64,000 nt of DNA from Tolypeutes matacus (lineage: Eukaryota; Chordata; Mammalia; Cingulata; Chlamyphoridae). This document shows positions 49,169 through 64,000 of the stretch, piece after piece. Positions within the stretch are counted from its first letter, which is position 1, and each line of letters opens with the position of its first letter. The position numbers were made by a program, and so were the translations under genes. The notes under the pieces are model-generated. The model saw only the letters and a list, made by a program, of their open reading frames with translations. It made no database searches and was not told the origin of the DNA. The stretch is from positions 4,184,505-4,248,504 of the forward strand of contig JAKSZT010053769.1 of assembly GCA_026826555.1 (NCBI GenBank), given 5' to 3'.

Positions 49169-52017
49169 AAATAATTTTTTCATATAAGTAAATCACAAAT
49201 ATTGCATGGGACATACTTATACTAAGACAACTTTGTTGTTTATCTGAAATTCGAATTTAACTGAATGTCCTGTATTTTATCTAGCAACCCCATTCTAAAC
49301 CCTTTTTGAATATTTAACTTGAGTGTTATATCTGTTTGAAATGCAAACAAAAACCCTTAAAACCCCTTCTAAAGTAGAGAAGGAAAACTTAATTGGTTAT
49401 AGGGCTGCACAGTAATAAAACTGATTATCAAATTAGTTATATGTATAATATATGTGTGTATATATCAAATGGCACTGTATATATAATTATGTGTATAGTA
49501 AAATATGTATAATAAAATGCATATTCATTTTTATGATAAAGAATAAATCATTTAGTAATATTTTTATAGTAATTGAAGAAAATATTCATTTTAGTAGTTC
49601 TTAAAAGAGCAATTGTCATCTAATTCCTCATGTAGCTCACTGCAAATGACTTTTGGCACTCTCTCTCTGTTACTGCACTATTTATGCAAAAATAAAATCA
49701 GATTTATTATATTAGTCTTCATAAGTTAAATTATTAAGTCAGAGAATACCAGTGCCTTTTGATATGCTAGCATTCATTTTTAAAAATTAACATCAGACTT
49801 TGATCTAATATGTAAATCAAAAATAAAAATAGAATAGTTAATATTCTTTAGCAAACAGGATACAGGGATATCTAGTACTGTTGGCATATAACTCATTAAT
49901 ATCTCAATAAATCAGCGTACTAAAATTTTGCTTAAAATTAACAGAAGAGTGTTTACATAAAACTTGGAGGAAGCTCTTCCTCTGACTCCTCAAAAATTGG
50001 AATTAATTAGGTTTCTAAATCATAGCCCAGTGTACGTTTATATTTCAAATTTTGTTAAATTCAACCAAATTCTATGGGTTAGAAAAATTTCTGCCAATCT
50101 GAAACATTTTCTCTCTTCTGGGAATTACTGCCAGGTAATTATTGTGTTGCATTAGCAGGGAATTTTTATGTTATTTAAAGGGATAGAAGACATAGTACCA
50201 ACCTTTGGAAGCTTCCTTGGAAGAATTCAGTTGGTGGCTGGGAGTTTGATAATTTGAGGATGGACATAATCCTCCCCTGATTAACTAGGGAATTTCTTCA
50301 ATCTTCCTGAAGCAGTTACACTTTTCTTAAACTTCTTAAAAGCTTTTAAATGTTCACCCAATAATTAAAGGAGCACATGTAATTCAATTTCTAAAATATA
50401 TACTTTATTGTAAACTGAATTTTAAATGTCTATTTCAATTTGAAGGATAAGAAGGAAGTGATTAACTCTGAAATATGCAGCTAAAAGTAAATAAGAAGTG
50501 GCCAGAGATGCAGCCACTTGCTTTAGCAATGTGCAGATCATTTACAGAGCATGCTTGGGACAGTGGGAAGGGACAGAATCAATGAGATTGGTTAGTGGAG
50601 TGAATGAGAAGTGAGGAAATAGAAACAGCCAGTGTAGAAACCTCTTATTTAGGTCTTCCTCTAGGCTCATAACAAGATTTCTTTGCTACCGAGGCAGGCA
50701 GAAACCAAACAACCACTTTGTCATGTTTGGGCTTTGACAACTTAGTTTACTGAAATATAATTTTGCCTTCATAAGAATATTGAAAATATTTAAAAAATCT
50801 AAATGGTAATATTATGAAATCCATATACTTGTACATTTAAGATTAGTCAATTAACCAGAAGTTTTCTTCGTGACATTTAACCTCTTAGAGGTTAAGGCAG
50901 TTTTTTTTTTTGATCATCCCTTATAACTCCAATTGAATTAGTCTTAGTGCTCTCTTCATGTTTTCTATCACTGAAATAGAGTAAATATTTTATGATACTA
51001 TTAAATGAAAGTATCAAACATCATCTATTAAGTCCCATAATCTGAAATTGGATCATTTAAATTTATAGCTATGAAAGCATGTGAATTTACTTATGACATT
51101 AAAGAATATAATGCTAAAGATGCTACATGTAAATTTAGGGATTAGACCACTTAGAAATAGTTGATCAACTTTATTTTAAACAATTTTATGAGAGGAGTTT
51201 CAAGGGTCTAGGATTTCCATCTTTTTTATTTATTCTGATTATTCTGTATCAGTAGCACTGGATGTGACAGTTATAGTTGAATTAAATATGCTTGATGGTA
51301 AGTGTTATAAAAAATAGCCTAAAGTCCTATCTAAGACTCTATCTCCTTCCTTATAAACTTAAAGATAAAAGGTCTTAATTATTATCAATTTGAGGAAATT
51401 ACATCTAATCTTTGACACCAGGAGAATTGACTGGCTCTCTTAAGGTTGGTGTAATTGCAATGCATGTTATATTCTTTTTAATGGTCACAAAACTTAGGGA
51501 TCATAGGAATTACTAGGCATTCTTATTAAAATAGAGACTCTAAAGTACCGCAGAGATTCTGATTCTGTGTGTTTGTGGGAGCCAGGAATTTGCATTTTAA
51601 ACACCAACAGTATCAATCCCAGTGATTCTGGTTTGTGACTTGCCTTTTGAGAGGCACTGATGTAGGGTCTAACTGTCAAGGGTCAGCTACTAACACTGTT
51701 CAAGATAATGTGTGAATACTTACATACTGGTAAGTCCTGAGGTTCATATGTGTACAATCTGTTAGAGTATCTCCCGGTTATATCAGCTCTGACTGTTAAA
51801 GAGGGATCTACCAAGGGAAAAAACGTCATCGAAGTTCTATTTAAAATGTTCTTATAGTTATTCTTCCTCTAAAACAAATGTTAAGCAAAATTATAAGCAA
51901 AAATCTGTTTTCATACATGTGAACTTGTAATAAGTTAACTTGAATTCTTACAGTAATTTCTTTGAAAAGAATAGCCCTTGAATAGCATTTAAATGTTAAG
52001 CATTCCACTCATTATTA
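49169..52017. other. No gene; a MER5A-like hAT relic
   Basis: AT-rich sequence. A non-autonomous hAT relic of MER5A type lies at about 51490-51665 (CAGAGATTCTGATTCTGTGT, GGAATTTGCATTTTAAACA). The remainder is unassigned. Confidence 0.5.
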
Positions 52018-52398
52018 TTGTTGTTTTTAGGAGGTACCAGGGATTGAATCCAGGACCTTATATATGGGAAGCAGGCATTCAACCACTGAACTACATCTGC
52101 TCCCCTATTTTTTTTCAAACTGGGTTGTCTTTTTATTGTTGAGTTGTAGGATTTCTATTTTTTTTTTTAACAAATCAATTTTATTGATACATAATCAATT
52201 GGTATTTGGTATTATCACATAGCTATGCATTAATCTCTTTAATCATTATTAAAGCATTTTCATTATTTCAATAATAGTAGTAAGCAACAAAAAAAAAGTT
52301 TAGGGGAATGGGTGTAGCTCAGTGGTTGACTGCTATTTAGCATGTGCAAGGTCCCAGTTTCAACCCCCCGTACCTCCTAAAAAAAAAACAAAAACATT
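52018..52398. repeat. Two short tRNA-like SINEs around an L1 scrap
   Basis: A minus-strand short SINE is at 52018-52104 (AGGTACCAGGGATTGAATCC, ACTACATCTGCTCCC). An old L1 fragment in reverse is at 52110-52300. A plus-strand short SINE is at 52303-52395 (GGGGAATGGGTGTAGCTCAG, GTCCCAGTTTCAACC). Confidence 0.75.
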
Positions 52399-53690
52399 CT
52401 ACTAATTCTGAAATGAGAGAACATACATACCTACAAACATGATTCTAGGTACATATTGCCCATCAGGTGATAAATTTTTATCAATGGTCTCATGCTTGCA
52501 AGGGAAGGGAAAATGAATGTTATTGGATTGGATTGCTTTTGACAGTAAATTTCTTAAAAAAATAAACTGGATATTCAGTAAATTGTATCTTTTGGCCTTT
52601 CAGAGTTCTATACAACATCTGTATATATCAAGACTTAGGTCTTTGAGCTTTTAAAATAGAAAAAAAGGGGTTCAAACTTTCCATTGACTTGTGATATGAA
52701 GTAAACATTGCAGAGGTCATATACCATGAGATTCAGCTTGATGAAATTATTCTGAGCCATTTCTTGTATTTCTTCATTTTGGGAAAATACTTTTTTCAGT
52801 TCTGTGGAGGGAAACATAATGACAGTTCGTTGTGAAGCTCAAGATATCTTCTCTATGACATAGCAAAATAAATATAGTATTTTGCATTTGGTTTAATTTA
52901 TAACTTGACCTTGTTTATTGATCAATTGCCACTTTCTCACTCATTGCTCCACAATGAGGGACAGAGTCTTTCCAAGATTCTGTCCATGGAGACACCAAAG
53001 GATAATCTCATTAATGAATCAACTAGTTTTATAATTTCATGTAACTTGTCTAATAAATTATTTAAAACTACTTCATTTCAGCAGGTTTTCCCATCCCCTC
53101 CCTTTTTTTGAGGGGGAGAGAGAGATACATATATTAACTAGATATATAATAATATATTCAATAATATAAAATATAGTCAGTAAATATAAATAATATAAAT
53201 ATAATTATATAATATAAATATATTCAATAATACATAAATATACAGTAATAAGCATTCAACAGACAATATACATATATTCATATATTTATTATATATATAT
53301 ATTATAAACATATTCAATAGGTCACTAGCAATTGTACTCTTGAAGCACTATAGTAAAATGGAGGTAATCTGGCAGATGTCTTTTTTTTTTTAAACATACG
53401 TTGTTTTGGGATTTGCTGAATGCCTTCGTAGCTGTTCTCACCAGGAATTTTTCTCCTTCATGTTGGAAATATAAGATCTTAGGAGCAAAAATTACCTTGG
53501 CAATATTGACAATCTTCCAAGTGATGAATAACCATCAATGGCTTGTCACTAAACAAAGAAAGTGTAGAACTAAGTCAAGTGATTAACTTTGAGCAAAATA
53601 TACAGTGGAAATAGAGTTAAAGTTTTAGTGCTTTCAAACAGGCTTAATTTAAAATAAAAACCTCAGATTTACAAATTCTAACTATGTAGT
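52399..53690. other. No gene; AT-rich low-complexity tract
   Basis: 53130-53310 is a dense TA-rich low-complexity tract with repeated AATATATTCAATAATA phrases. The rest is unassigned. Confidence 0.5.
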
Positions 53691-54180
53691 CTGTGGTGGC
53701 AGACCGGCAGCATCAGCACGTCATCTAGTGCAGGGTTTTTTGTTTTGTTTTGTTTTTGAGGTACCGGGCCTGGGGATTGAAACAGGGACCTCATATGTAG
53801 GGAGCTGGTGCTCAACCACTGAGCTACATCGGCTCCCCTGAGGAGTTCTTAACAAGGGGTCCGTGAGCTTGAATTGAAATTCAAAAAAACATTATTCCTG
53901 GGGACAGGTTAGTAAGGGTGTGATATATTTATTAAATAATACACAGCATAGTGTGGACTTAGTAAGGGGTTTGTGGTTTTCACCTGACTGACAACGGGGT
54001 CTGTGGAACAAAAAAGGTTATGAACTCCTGATCTAGTGGTTTATGAGAAATGTAAATTCTTAGGCCCCACCACAGACCTACTGAATCAGTCTCTGGAGGC
54101 AGGAGCCAGGATCTGTCTGTAGCTTAACAAGCTCACGAGGTGATTCTTATGTACACTACAGAGTAGTTAGATAAATTAAA
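53691..54180 (-). mobile_element. MER5A-like hAT relic split by a second hAT element
   Basis: The outer element shows GGCAGCATCAGCACGTCATC on the left and AGGCCCCACCACAGACCTAC.. on the right, a reversed MER5A. The inner element at 53731-54030 has inverted ends (CAGG(n)AGTTCTTAACAAGGGG and AAAAAAGGTTATGAACTCCTG) and an exact 8-base duplication ATCTAGTG at 53723-53730 and 54031-54038. A short SINE sits in the inner element's left end (53735-53838). Three insertion layers are readable. Confidence 0.75.
53735..53838 (-). repeat. Short tRNA-like SINE
   Basis: Reverse copy: poly(A) tail as TTTTGTTTTGTTTTGTTTTT, then GAGGTACCGGGCCTGGGGAT and AACCACTGAGCTACATCGG. Inserted into the terminal repeat of the inner hAT element. 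Confidence 0.8.
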
Positions 54181-54365
54181 AGATTAGTTCTGTTTCCATA
54201 GATGAAGGGCTATTATGAACAAGATATTCATTCCCAATGAGGAAATTCATTTAAAAAGTTTATTATTTTTTAGTTTTTACAAAAACAAATAATATTTGGC
54301 TATTTTCACATCCTTTTCATTGTCATAGTAACTCACAATGTACAAAATGAGAGTTCCCTAGCCAC

Positions 54366-57390
<3,025 letters not shown>

Positions 57391-57460
57391 CTTGAAAAAA
57401 AAAAAAAAACACCCTAGCATTTTATTATAATTTTTTCACATGATCCCCTCATTGTCTTTT

Positions 57461-57555
57461 ATTTATTTATTTTATTTTTGAGGTACCAGGGCCAGGGCTG
57501 GGACCTCATGAGTGGGAAGCCGGTGCTCAACCACTGGGTCACATCTGCTCCCCTG
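57461..57555 (-). repeat. Short tRNA-like SINE
   Basis: Reverse copy: TTTATTTATTTATTTTATTT tail, GAGGTACCAGGGCCAGGG, and AACCACTGGGTCACATCTGC head. Confidence 0.8.
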
Positions 57556-57606
57556 TCCATATGTTTTTGAATGTCATTTTGATTTTAACTCTGAAAAACT
57601 TTTATA

Positions 57607-58061
57607 GTAGCTATATTAGTCAGGGATCTTTAGGGAAACAGAATCAACAGGAGATATCTGTAAATAGTATAAGATTTTACAAGAGTCTCATGCGACTGTG
57701 GGGATGCACAAGTCCAGGTTCTGCAGGCAGGCCGCAAACCAGGGGCTCCAGTGAAAGTCCGATGAAGGTCCTTGATGAGTTCCCGGCAGATGTTGGCTGT
57801 CCAAAGATGAGTTGGGAAATTCTCTCTGAATGCTGAAATCACTTCCCCTCTTAAGGCATAAAACTGATTGGGTAAAGCGTCACTCATTGCTGATCTCCCT
57901 GGGTGATGTAGATTTAATCAGCTATCTATGCAGTAAATACACTGATGACTAAAGCCCATAAATGTCCTTGTATTACAATTAGCCCAGTGCTCCCTTGACC
58001 AAACCACTGGGCACAATTTCCTTGCCAAGTTGATATGTTAGCCTAACCAGCGCAGTAGCTA
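57607..58061 (-). repeat. MaLR-type solo LTR with flanking duplication
   Basis: The plus strand shows TATTAGTCAGGGATCTTTAG, then CAGAATCAACAGGAGATATC and CCAAGTTGATATGTTAGCC at the far end, the reverse of a well-known MaLR LTR type. GTAGCTA occurs on both sides (57607-57613 and 58055-58061). Confidence 0.65.
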
Positions 58062-58289
58062 ATTGGCTTCCTAATTCTTTAAAGTAGAAAAATTAGAATA
58101 TTAATGATAGAAAGGATAAAATAATTTGATTTAATATAAAGCCTGCCTTTAAAATGTTGCTTTAATCCTGAGAGGACCCCGTGCATCAAATAAGACAGAT
58201 TCTAGTGTGTGCTTAATAACCACAAATCTTTTTAAAAAATTAACAATCATATGAAATACCTGTCATTGCATGACCCTGTGTGGTACCAA

Positions 58290-59586
58290 ATGTTCTTTTT
58301 TTTTTTACTTTATTAAAGTACTGAGTTTATTTCACATGTATATTTTGTCTCCCCACCATTTCCGTTTGTCTTACCACTGCTACTACTATGTCCTACCATA
58401 ACATTCCATACATACTTAAAACCAAGCAAAAGGTGGAGTTCTATCTTTAAAAACTAAACAGGCATTTTGGACAACACATTCTTGGCAAAGGAACCTGGAC
58501 AACATTTATCAGACACGGTAGGGAAAGTTCTCACTCTGCATTATAAAAAGGACAGCCAGATATCAACTGTTACAGAAATGAAATAAGACGGTAAATCTTA
58601 ACAAACTGTTTAAACTATTTTCTTAGAGACTTTCTCCACTGCCAGAGATCTTCAATAGCCTCCTGATCAGTCATCCGGAAGCAGTTCTTGATGTAATTGA
58701 TGAATTTGGCTTCCAATTTGGGAAGGGAACCACCTTTTTCTCTACTTGCTTGCATTTTTGCTTTAATGTCTTCTACAGAACTAGGCCCTTTCGGTGTTTT
58801 AGGAGTTTTTCCTGTTTTTTGAATGATTCTTGACCTTTTGATTTTGGGTGTTGATGGTTTGGAGTCTTTTCCATTCTGATTTGACTTTTGTGCATTTTTG
58901 GCTGGAGTTTCTCTGACAGATTTCTTCACTGGAGCTTTTTCTTCCGTTTCCTCATCATCAAAATCATCATCATCATCATCATCTTCTTCATCGTCATCAT
59001 CTTCATCAGCAAATTTTACTTTTTTCTGTGGAAACTTTCTACCACTTCCAGGGGCAGATTGCTTTCCAGATATGCTTAAGAGTTTCACATCCTCCTCCTC
59101 TTCCTCTTCTGACTCTGCATCTTCCTCTACAGCTACTAAGTGCTGTCCACTAATATGCACAGGCCCAGAACCACACTTCAACCCTAAGACAACAAGTGGC
59201 GTTATTTCAAAGCCTCCAAGGGAAACCGTTGGCTGTACAGACATTTTCAAAGTTGCCAGTGTTTTTTTAATTGGACTGCCTTCATAATTCATCGCCTCTG
59301 CTTCAACAATGTACACCAGCCCCTAAACTGACTGTTCTTAAAGATAACTGGTGCTCATTTTCATCATTATCCACCTTAAAGTGATCATCTTTGTCAGCCT
59401 TTAGTTCACAACCAAAAAGATAGTTCTGGGGCCTCAGGGGGCTCATGTCCATGTCCGTTGAATCTTTTATGGGGTGGTGGCATGCACTTACGTGGGAGAG
59501 AAGGAGGACGGAGATGGGCAACCACTGTTCCGAAGAACAGCCGCACAGGACGGAATCACCCCAGGGAAAGGGCCCATATGTTCTTT
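58290..59586 (-). pseudogene. NPM1: NPM1 (nucleophosmin) processed pseudogene with a long residual frame
   Basis: An intronless copy of the mRNA for nucleophosmin, an abundant nucleolar histone chaperone and ribosome-assembly factor. ATGTTCTT(T) flanks it (58290-58297 and 59578-59586), with a poly(A) tail (T run at 58296-58306). The canonical start codon is ATA at 59470-59468, although a downstream in-frame Met remains ([20 protein letters not shown]). A deletion of about 14 bases near 59320 breaks the frame after SLGAG. From there a 233-codon frame runs to TAG 58615-58617, covering the rest of the core ([14 protein letters not shown]), the Asp/Glu-rich tracts, the basic linker and the C-terminal nucleic-acid-binding domain ([19 protein letters not shown]). 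A +1 and a -1 change in the basic linker cancel out. A lost T at the old stop adds two residues. Confidence 0.95.
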
Positions 59587-60690
59587 AGTTTTGAAAAGTG
59601 TTAAGTGTGAAACTGTGAATGTTAATAATTGTATTTATTTCCTTAATTTGGACTATAAGTACATTTTAGGTAAGAATAAATCCTACACTTAGCCTTCGTA
59701 AGATTTATGACAGAAAGCTATTTATGGTACAAAGCTAGCTTTTGCCAACACTTCAAACACGAAAAAACAGACTAGAAATCCAATGAATGAAATGTCCTTG
59801 GCAAATTTTACTAATAGAAAACTAGGGCTAAGAATATTTATTGACTCTTTTAGAGGCAGATCTATCTAGAAGGCAGACCTTCTAAATATCAGCCTAATTG
59901 TTTCTACTAGATAACTCTTCTTCTGGTTAAGCTAGATAGGTACTAAGTGTCCTGACACAAAGATCAGGTTAGGGGCACGAGTCTTTCCGATTTCTGAACT
60001 GCTACCATTTCTTCCCAGCACCTGCTAAACAGCTGGAAACAAGTGCAGCTATATGTGGGAAAAGATATTTATGTAACTCTTTAAAAACTAATTTCAGCAT
60101 CAGATTTCTGGACAATTGCAGTCCAAGGAAAAATGATCAAGACCACAGAAGACTTCTGTGTTAACAGATATTACTGTTATGGTTTATTCATATATTCAAA
60201 CCAAGACACTATTCCATTTCAGGAACAACATAGAAGTGTTTCTGGCAGAATTTGAAGTAGGAACAGAGATCTGAAAACTTCTTCAATAAAGTGCCACTTA
60301 GTAAATATTTTAGGTTTTGCAGACCCTATCATGCAAAGGCAGTCATAGATAATAGATAAAAGAATAATTATGACTGTGTTCTAGTAAAGATTTATTTTTG
60401 TACATTGAAATAGGAATTCATGTAATTTCCATTGTCACAAAATTTCTTCTTTTGAATTTTTCAAAAAACTTAAAAATGTAAATTCATTTCTAGCATGAGG
60501 GCTATATAAAAACAGGTGACCTCTGGTCTAAAAACCTGACCTGGCAAATCAGATTGTGTGGGACTTGAGAGAAATAATTTTAAAAAATTGATAACTGTAC
60601 TTCTGAGACTGTCGATAATCAAAGCTTCCTAAACATGGCTGCTTATCAGTATCATTTAGTGAATTACAGTTTTACATTTTATAATCTTGT
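59587..60690. other. No gene seen
   Basis: Unassigned AT-rich sequence. No supportable frame. Confidence 0.4.
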
Positions 60691-63660
60691 TTTAAAATAG
60701 ATTATAAATTCAGATGGTTTAAAATTCAAAAGTTAAAAATCTCCCTCCTGCTCCACCTTCTGGAAGTAAGCAGTGTTATCATTTCCTATGTATCGTTCCC
60801 GAGATTTTGAGGTCATATATCTGTTTATATCTATGTTATGTATATGTATATGAATCGTATATGTCTATATGCATTTTTGTATGTATGTGCACATATGTTT
60901 ATTACTTTAGTTTTAAAAAGCAGAAATAGTAGCATAGTATACATATATATTTGCATGTTGCTTTTTTACATAACAATTTATCTTGAATATCATTCCATTT
61001 TGCTGTTGTGTAATATCTCATTATATATATATATATGATATATAATATATATTTATATATATATATATATACACACACACTATAATTTATTTAATCAATC
61101 CCCCAAAGATGGATATTTAAAAATTTCCAATCTCTTTGGTTTAGTTTCCAATCATTTACAAAATTGCTTTGATGAACATGCTGTTATACATTGATGGTTG
61201 TGCACATGTGTGCATGTGTTTATGAATACATTTCCAAAAGTGGAATTTCTAGATACAAAAAAAGTGTATAGTTACAGTTTTGATAGATATGCTCTCAGAT
61301 GATGTGAGAGGGTAACTGCCCTAATCCCACTAAATCTGTGTTAACAGACTTTTAATTCCTTCACAAATGGTGAAAAGAGAGAAGTTAGCGTGGTTTTATT
61401 CTCTTATAGAAATTATCATCTTACTTATATGTTTAAAGTTACTTGTTTTTCTAACCTGTGAATTATTTTTCATATTAATTGTTCATTTTTTTCTATTGGC
61501 TTGTTGGCCTTTTTCTTATTAATTTGTATGAGAACTCTATATATTAGAGAAATTCACCCTTGTGATACGTGTTGCAGATGGTTTTTTGTTTTGTCTTTTT
61601 CTTTGCTCATGATAAGGTAGAAAATGCATATAATCAAAAATAAGTCACTTTTTAAAGGCTTTTTCTTTCTTTTTATTTCCACCCTCCCTCCTTTTCTTTT
61701 TCAAGCCTAAAGGCCAGGACTAGGTTAGGCAAGTGTATAGGGTATAATGTTTAAGTGCTTCCTTTTTGCATTCTAGGGGCCTCTCTTGTCTCACCCTCGT
61801 CCCAATCCTTATCCACCCCAAGAATTTAAAAATTCAAATTCTGCAACAGTATTTTCCAGTACTTTATGGTTTCATTTTATAATGAAATCTTTGTAATTTA
61901 TTTTGGCATAAAATGTAAGGCATAGGTCCCAATTTATTTCTTTTTCCCAGATGACTACCTGCTCTTTTCCAACATCAATTATTATATAATCTGTCCCCCT
62001 TACCCCTGATTTGAAATGCTACTTTATTTATTTTTTAAAGATTTATTTATTTATTTACTTGTATCCATTTTTACTGCCCCCTCCCCCCGCCGTTTTTGCT
62101 GTTTTTGTGTCCATTCACTGGGCAATTCTTTGTGTCTGTTTCCTGCCCTCTCTTCTCATCCTTCTCCTCCTCTCTTCACCGGGATTCGATCCTGGGAACC
62201 TCTGATGTGGGAAAGAGCTGTCCTACCACCTGCGCCACATTAGTTCCTGGTTTTTTGGTGCATCTCGTCTTGGCTCTCCCTTGTGTCACTCTCCTGTTAT
62301 GTCATTATCTTTCTGCATGGCTCAGCGGGGCCTTGGGGGCTCACCCGCTTGCAAGGCCTGGTGGCCTGCGCACCTTTTATATTTTTCTTTATTTTTACAA
62401 GGAGGTCCTGGGGATCGAACCCAGGTCCTTCCATATGGGAAATGGATGCCCAACTGTCTGAGCCACTTCCACCCCCTGATATGCTACTTCATTGTGTAAA
62501 AAATTCCTGTAGTATTCTATTTCTAGACTCCCCATTGTATTTTACTCATTTATCAGTAACATACTGTGTTATAGCTTAGTAAAATGTTTAATATCAAATG
62601 AAGGTTAATCCCAACTGATTTCTTTTCAGAATAGTCCTATTCTTTATTTTTCCATTTCATTTTGGAATCATATTTTAAAAACATTCTTGTACCAAATTAT
62701 GATTCTTTTTATAAATGTTTACTGATATTTTTATGATGTCAAGTGTTCCTTATCCAAGAACATGATGCACCTTCCTTTTGGCTTATATTTCTTTTTTGTT
62801 CCTCACTAGTGCTTCTAAGTCCATATAGATTTTATATATTTTCTGTTAAGTTTATCCCAAAACTTAAATAAGAGATATTTTATCGCTTTAGTTGCCACTT
62901 TAAATGGTGTCGTTTATGAGTTCCTTTCAGTGTGTTTTCTGTTTGTAAATGCTATTGACTTTTGTATAATAATTTGTTCTCATGTAATAAAACTGAATTT
63001 TTATTGTTCTGGTTATTTGCAGTTCATTCTCTTGAGTTTTTTTTATGTATACAATCATCATCTTCAGCTAAAGATACTGTTAACTCCTCCTTTATAAGTT
63101 TGTGCTTTTAATTTTTTTCATTGGCTAGTGCCTCCAGAACAATGTTAGTAATTGTGGTGATTGGAGATGTCCTTGATTATCCAGACTTGAATGGGATCCT
63201 TCTTTTTGTTTTCCTATTAGGCATGACATTGGCTTTTTGTGCTGGGATGAATGTTTCCTTATTAGGGAAAATTAAAATAGGTTAATATTGTTTAATAAAA
63301 TTGTTTTTAAAATTCAAGCATGGATGTTGCAGTCTATTAAATGCCCTTTCAGCATTTGTGGAGATAGGAGACGCTTCTATAATTTATCTCCTATAAATAT
63401 TAAATTACTTTAATTAATAAATTTCTTAATATTGAATCATCCTGGTATTCACTTTATCAGGGCATGAGTGTATTTATAAAATATTCTACAGGCTGTTCTT
63501 TGCTAAAAAGTTGTTTGCTGCATTCATATTTGGAAATGAGATTATTATAGAGACTTATTTCTTTTATAATATTTGTCCAGTTTTGAGGGAGTTATTACTT
63601 AAGTCTCATGTAATTTTCTATTCTAGAACAATTTAAAAAGTATTGGAATTGAGCTCTCCC
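60691..63660 (-). repeat. Decayed minus-strand L1M fragments
   Basis: The plus strand runs through reversed L1 3' UTR and ORF2-like phrases, e.g. TTTTAAAAAGCAGAAATAG, TTGTTGGCCTTTTTCTTATT, TCCAACATCAATTATTATAT. The frames are fully eroded. A TA/CA-rich microsatellite is at 61021-61080. A SINE interrupts at 62035-62478. Confidence 0.6.
62011..62492 (-). repeat. Full-length SINE of the second (longer) subfamily
   Basis: The minus-strand head GGGGTGGAAGTGGCTCAGAC near 62475 is followed by a B box GGTTCGATCCC. A spacer with GAGAGTGACACAAGGGAG follows, then a second tRNA-like unit near 62165-62245 (GGATCGAATCCCGG) and the tail at about 62035. The flanks TGAAATGCTACTTTAT (62011) and TGATATGCTACTTCAT (62477) form an imperfect target duplication. 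It is the complete form of the truncated copy at 5353. Confidence 0.8.
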
Positions 63661-64000
63661 AAAGATTTAGTCTTTAAGGATAAAAGTCATGCTACTCTTA
63701 TTCATTGAGCCTGGAAGAGCGCCTGGCACATAACAATGATCATTCAATAGGTACTTGACTGATTAACTATAAATATAGATTTTAAAGAAAGTTCCCCAAA
63801 TGGTTCTGATGAGCAGACAGGCTTGAGAACTGCTGCTTCAAACCTTTTGTTATTTAAACTTGTAAATTTCTAATGAGCGATACTGTTGTTGTTGTTGTTT
63901 TTTTAAATAAAACTTGCATTCAAGCTTGATTTTATAATTAAGAAGTTAATGAAGAGTTATTTAGAATGCTTGTTTATTAAAAAACCTCCTAATGGCAACT
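63661..64000. other. No gene; small MIR/L2 3' remnant
   Basis: GAGCGCCTGGCACATAACAA followed by ATTCAATAGGTAC at 63715-63755 is the common MIR/L2 3' core. Nothing else recognised. Confidence 0.45.

Noticed and set aside
53130..53310. A TA-rich tract as a replication origin or scaffold attachment site
   Set aside because: Low complexity alone does not support such a function, and similar tracts occur at 55330 and 61021 without context.
58898..59287. A 129-codon frame rich in Ser on the plus strand
   Set aside because: It is the antisense of the NPM1 acidic tracts (GAT/GAG codons reversed).

Overview
This window is mammalian nuclear DNA that I read as AT-rich intergenic or deep intronic sequence. 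No intact gene is visible: there are no spliced coding exons, no CpG island and no rRNA or free-standing tRNA gene. The best clue to the organism is a large family of tRNA-derived SINEs with a GGGAAGCGG.TGTGGCTCAA head and a GGTTCGATTCC-type B box. They match what I remember of the DAS SINEs of armadillos (Xenarthra, probably Dasypus). MIR, L2, L1M, ERVL/MaLR LTR and hAT (MER5A-like) relics confirm a placental mammal.

Layout: 1-11 kb is mostly unassigned AT-rich DNA with four SINEs and L2 pieces. From 11.6 to 25 kb there is a nest of LINE-1s: an L1M/HAL1-like 5' half on the plus strand, then a minus-strand L1 (13.5-25.0 kb) split by a second, near-complete minus-strand L1 (18.4-23.9 kb). These L1s carry further SINE, LTR and L1 3'-end insertions. 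A TPT1 processed pseudogene lies at 26.6-27.4 kb. At 30.3-35.5 kb an old L1 is split by an ERVL-type provirus with a gag-like frame, and its 3' LTR is split by an APEX1 retrocopy. From 35.5 to 54 kb there are MIRs, L2s, solo LTRs, SINEs and a nested pair of hAT elements in mostly unassigned sequence. At 54.4-59.6 kb three housekeeping retrocopies lie together on the minus strand: TMA16, GAPDH inserted inside TMA16, and NPM1. The last 3 kb is old L1 sequence with one more SINE.

The window is best read as a retrotransposition archive. Target-site duplications are visible for many insertions, so the order of events can often be read directly. Most retrocopies are disabled by frameshifts or stops. 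The NPM1 copy keeps a 233-codon frame, and the APEX1 copy keeps most catalytic residues but is spread over three frames and starts just downstream of an LTR TATA box in the same orientation.

I found no evidence for a new multi-gene system. The most unusual items are the APEX1-in-LTR-in-L1 nest, the GAPDH-in-TMA16 nest, the gag-like frame with exact 20-residue repeats, and three SINEs stacked at one target site. Family names for old repeats come from memory of consensus sequences; no database search was run.
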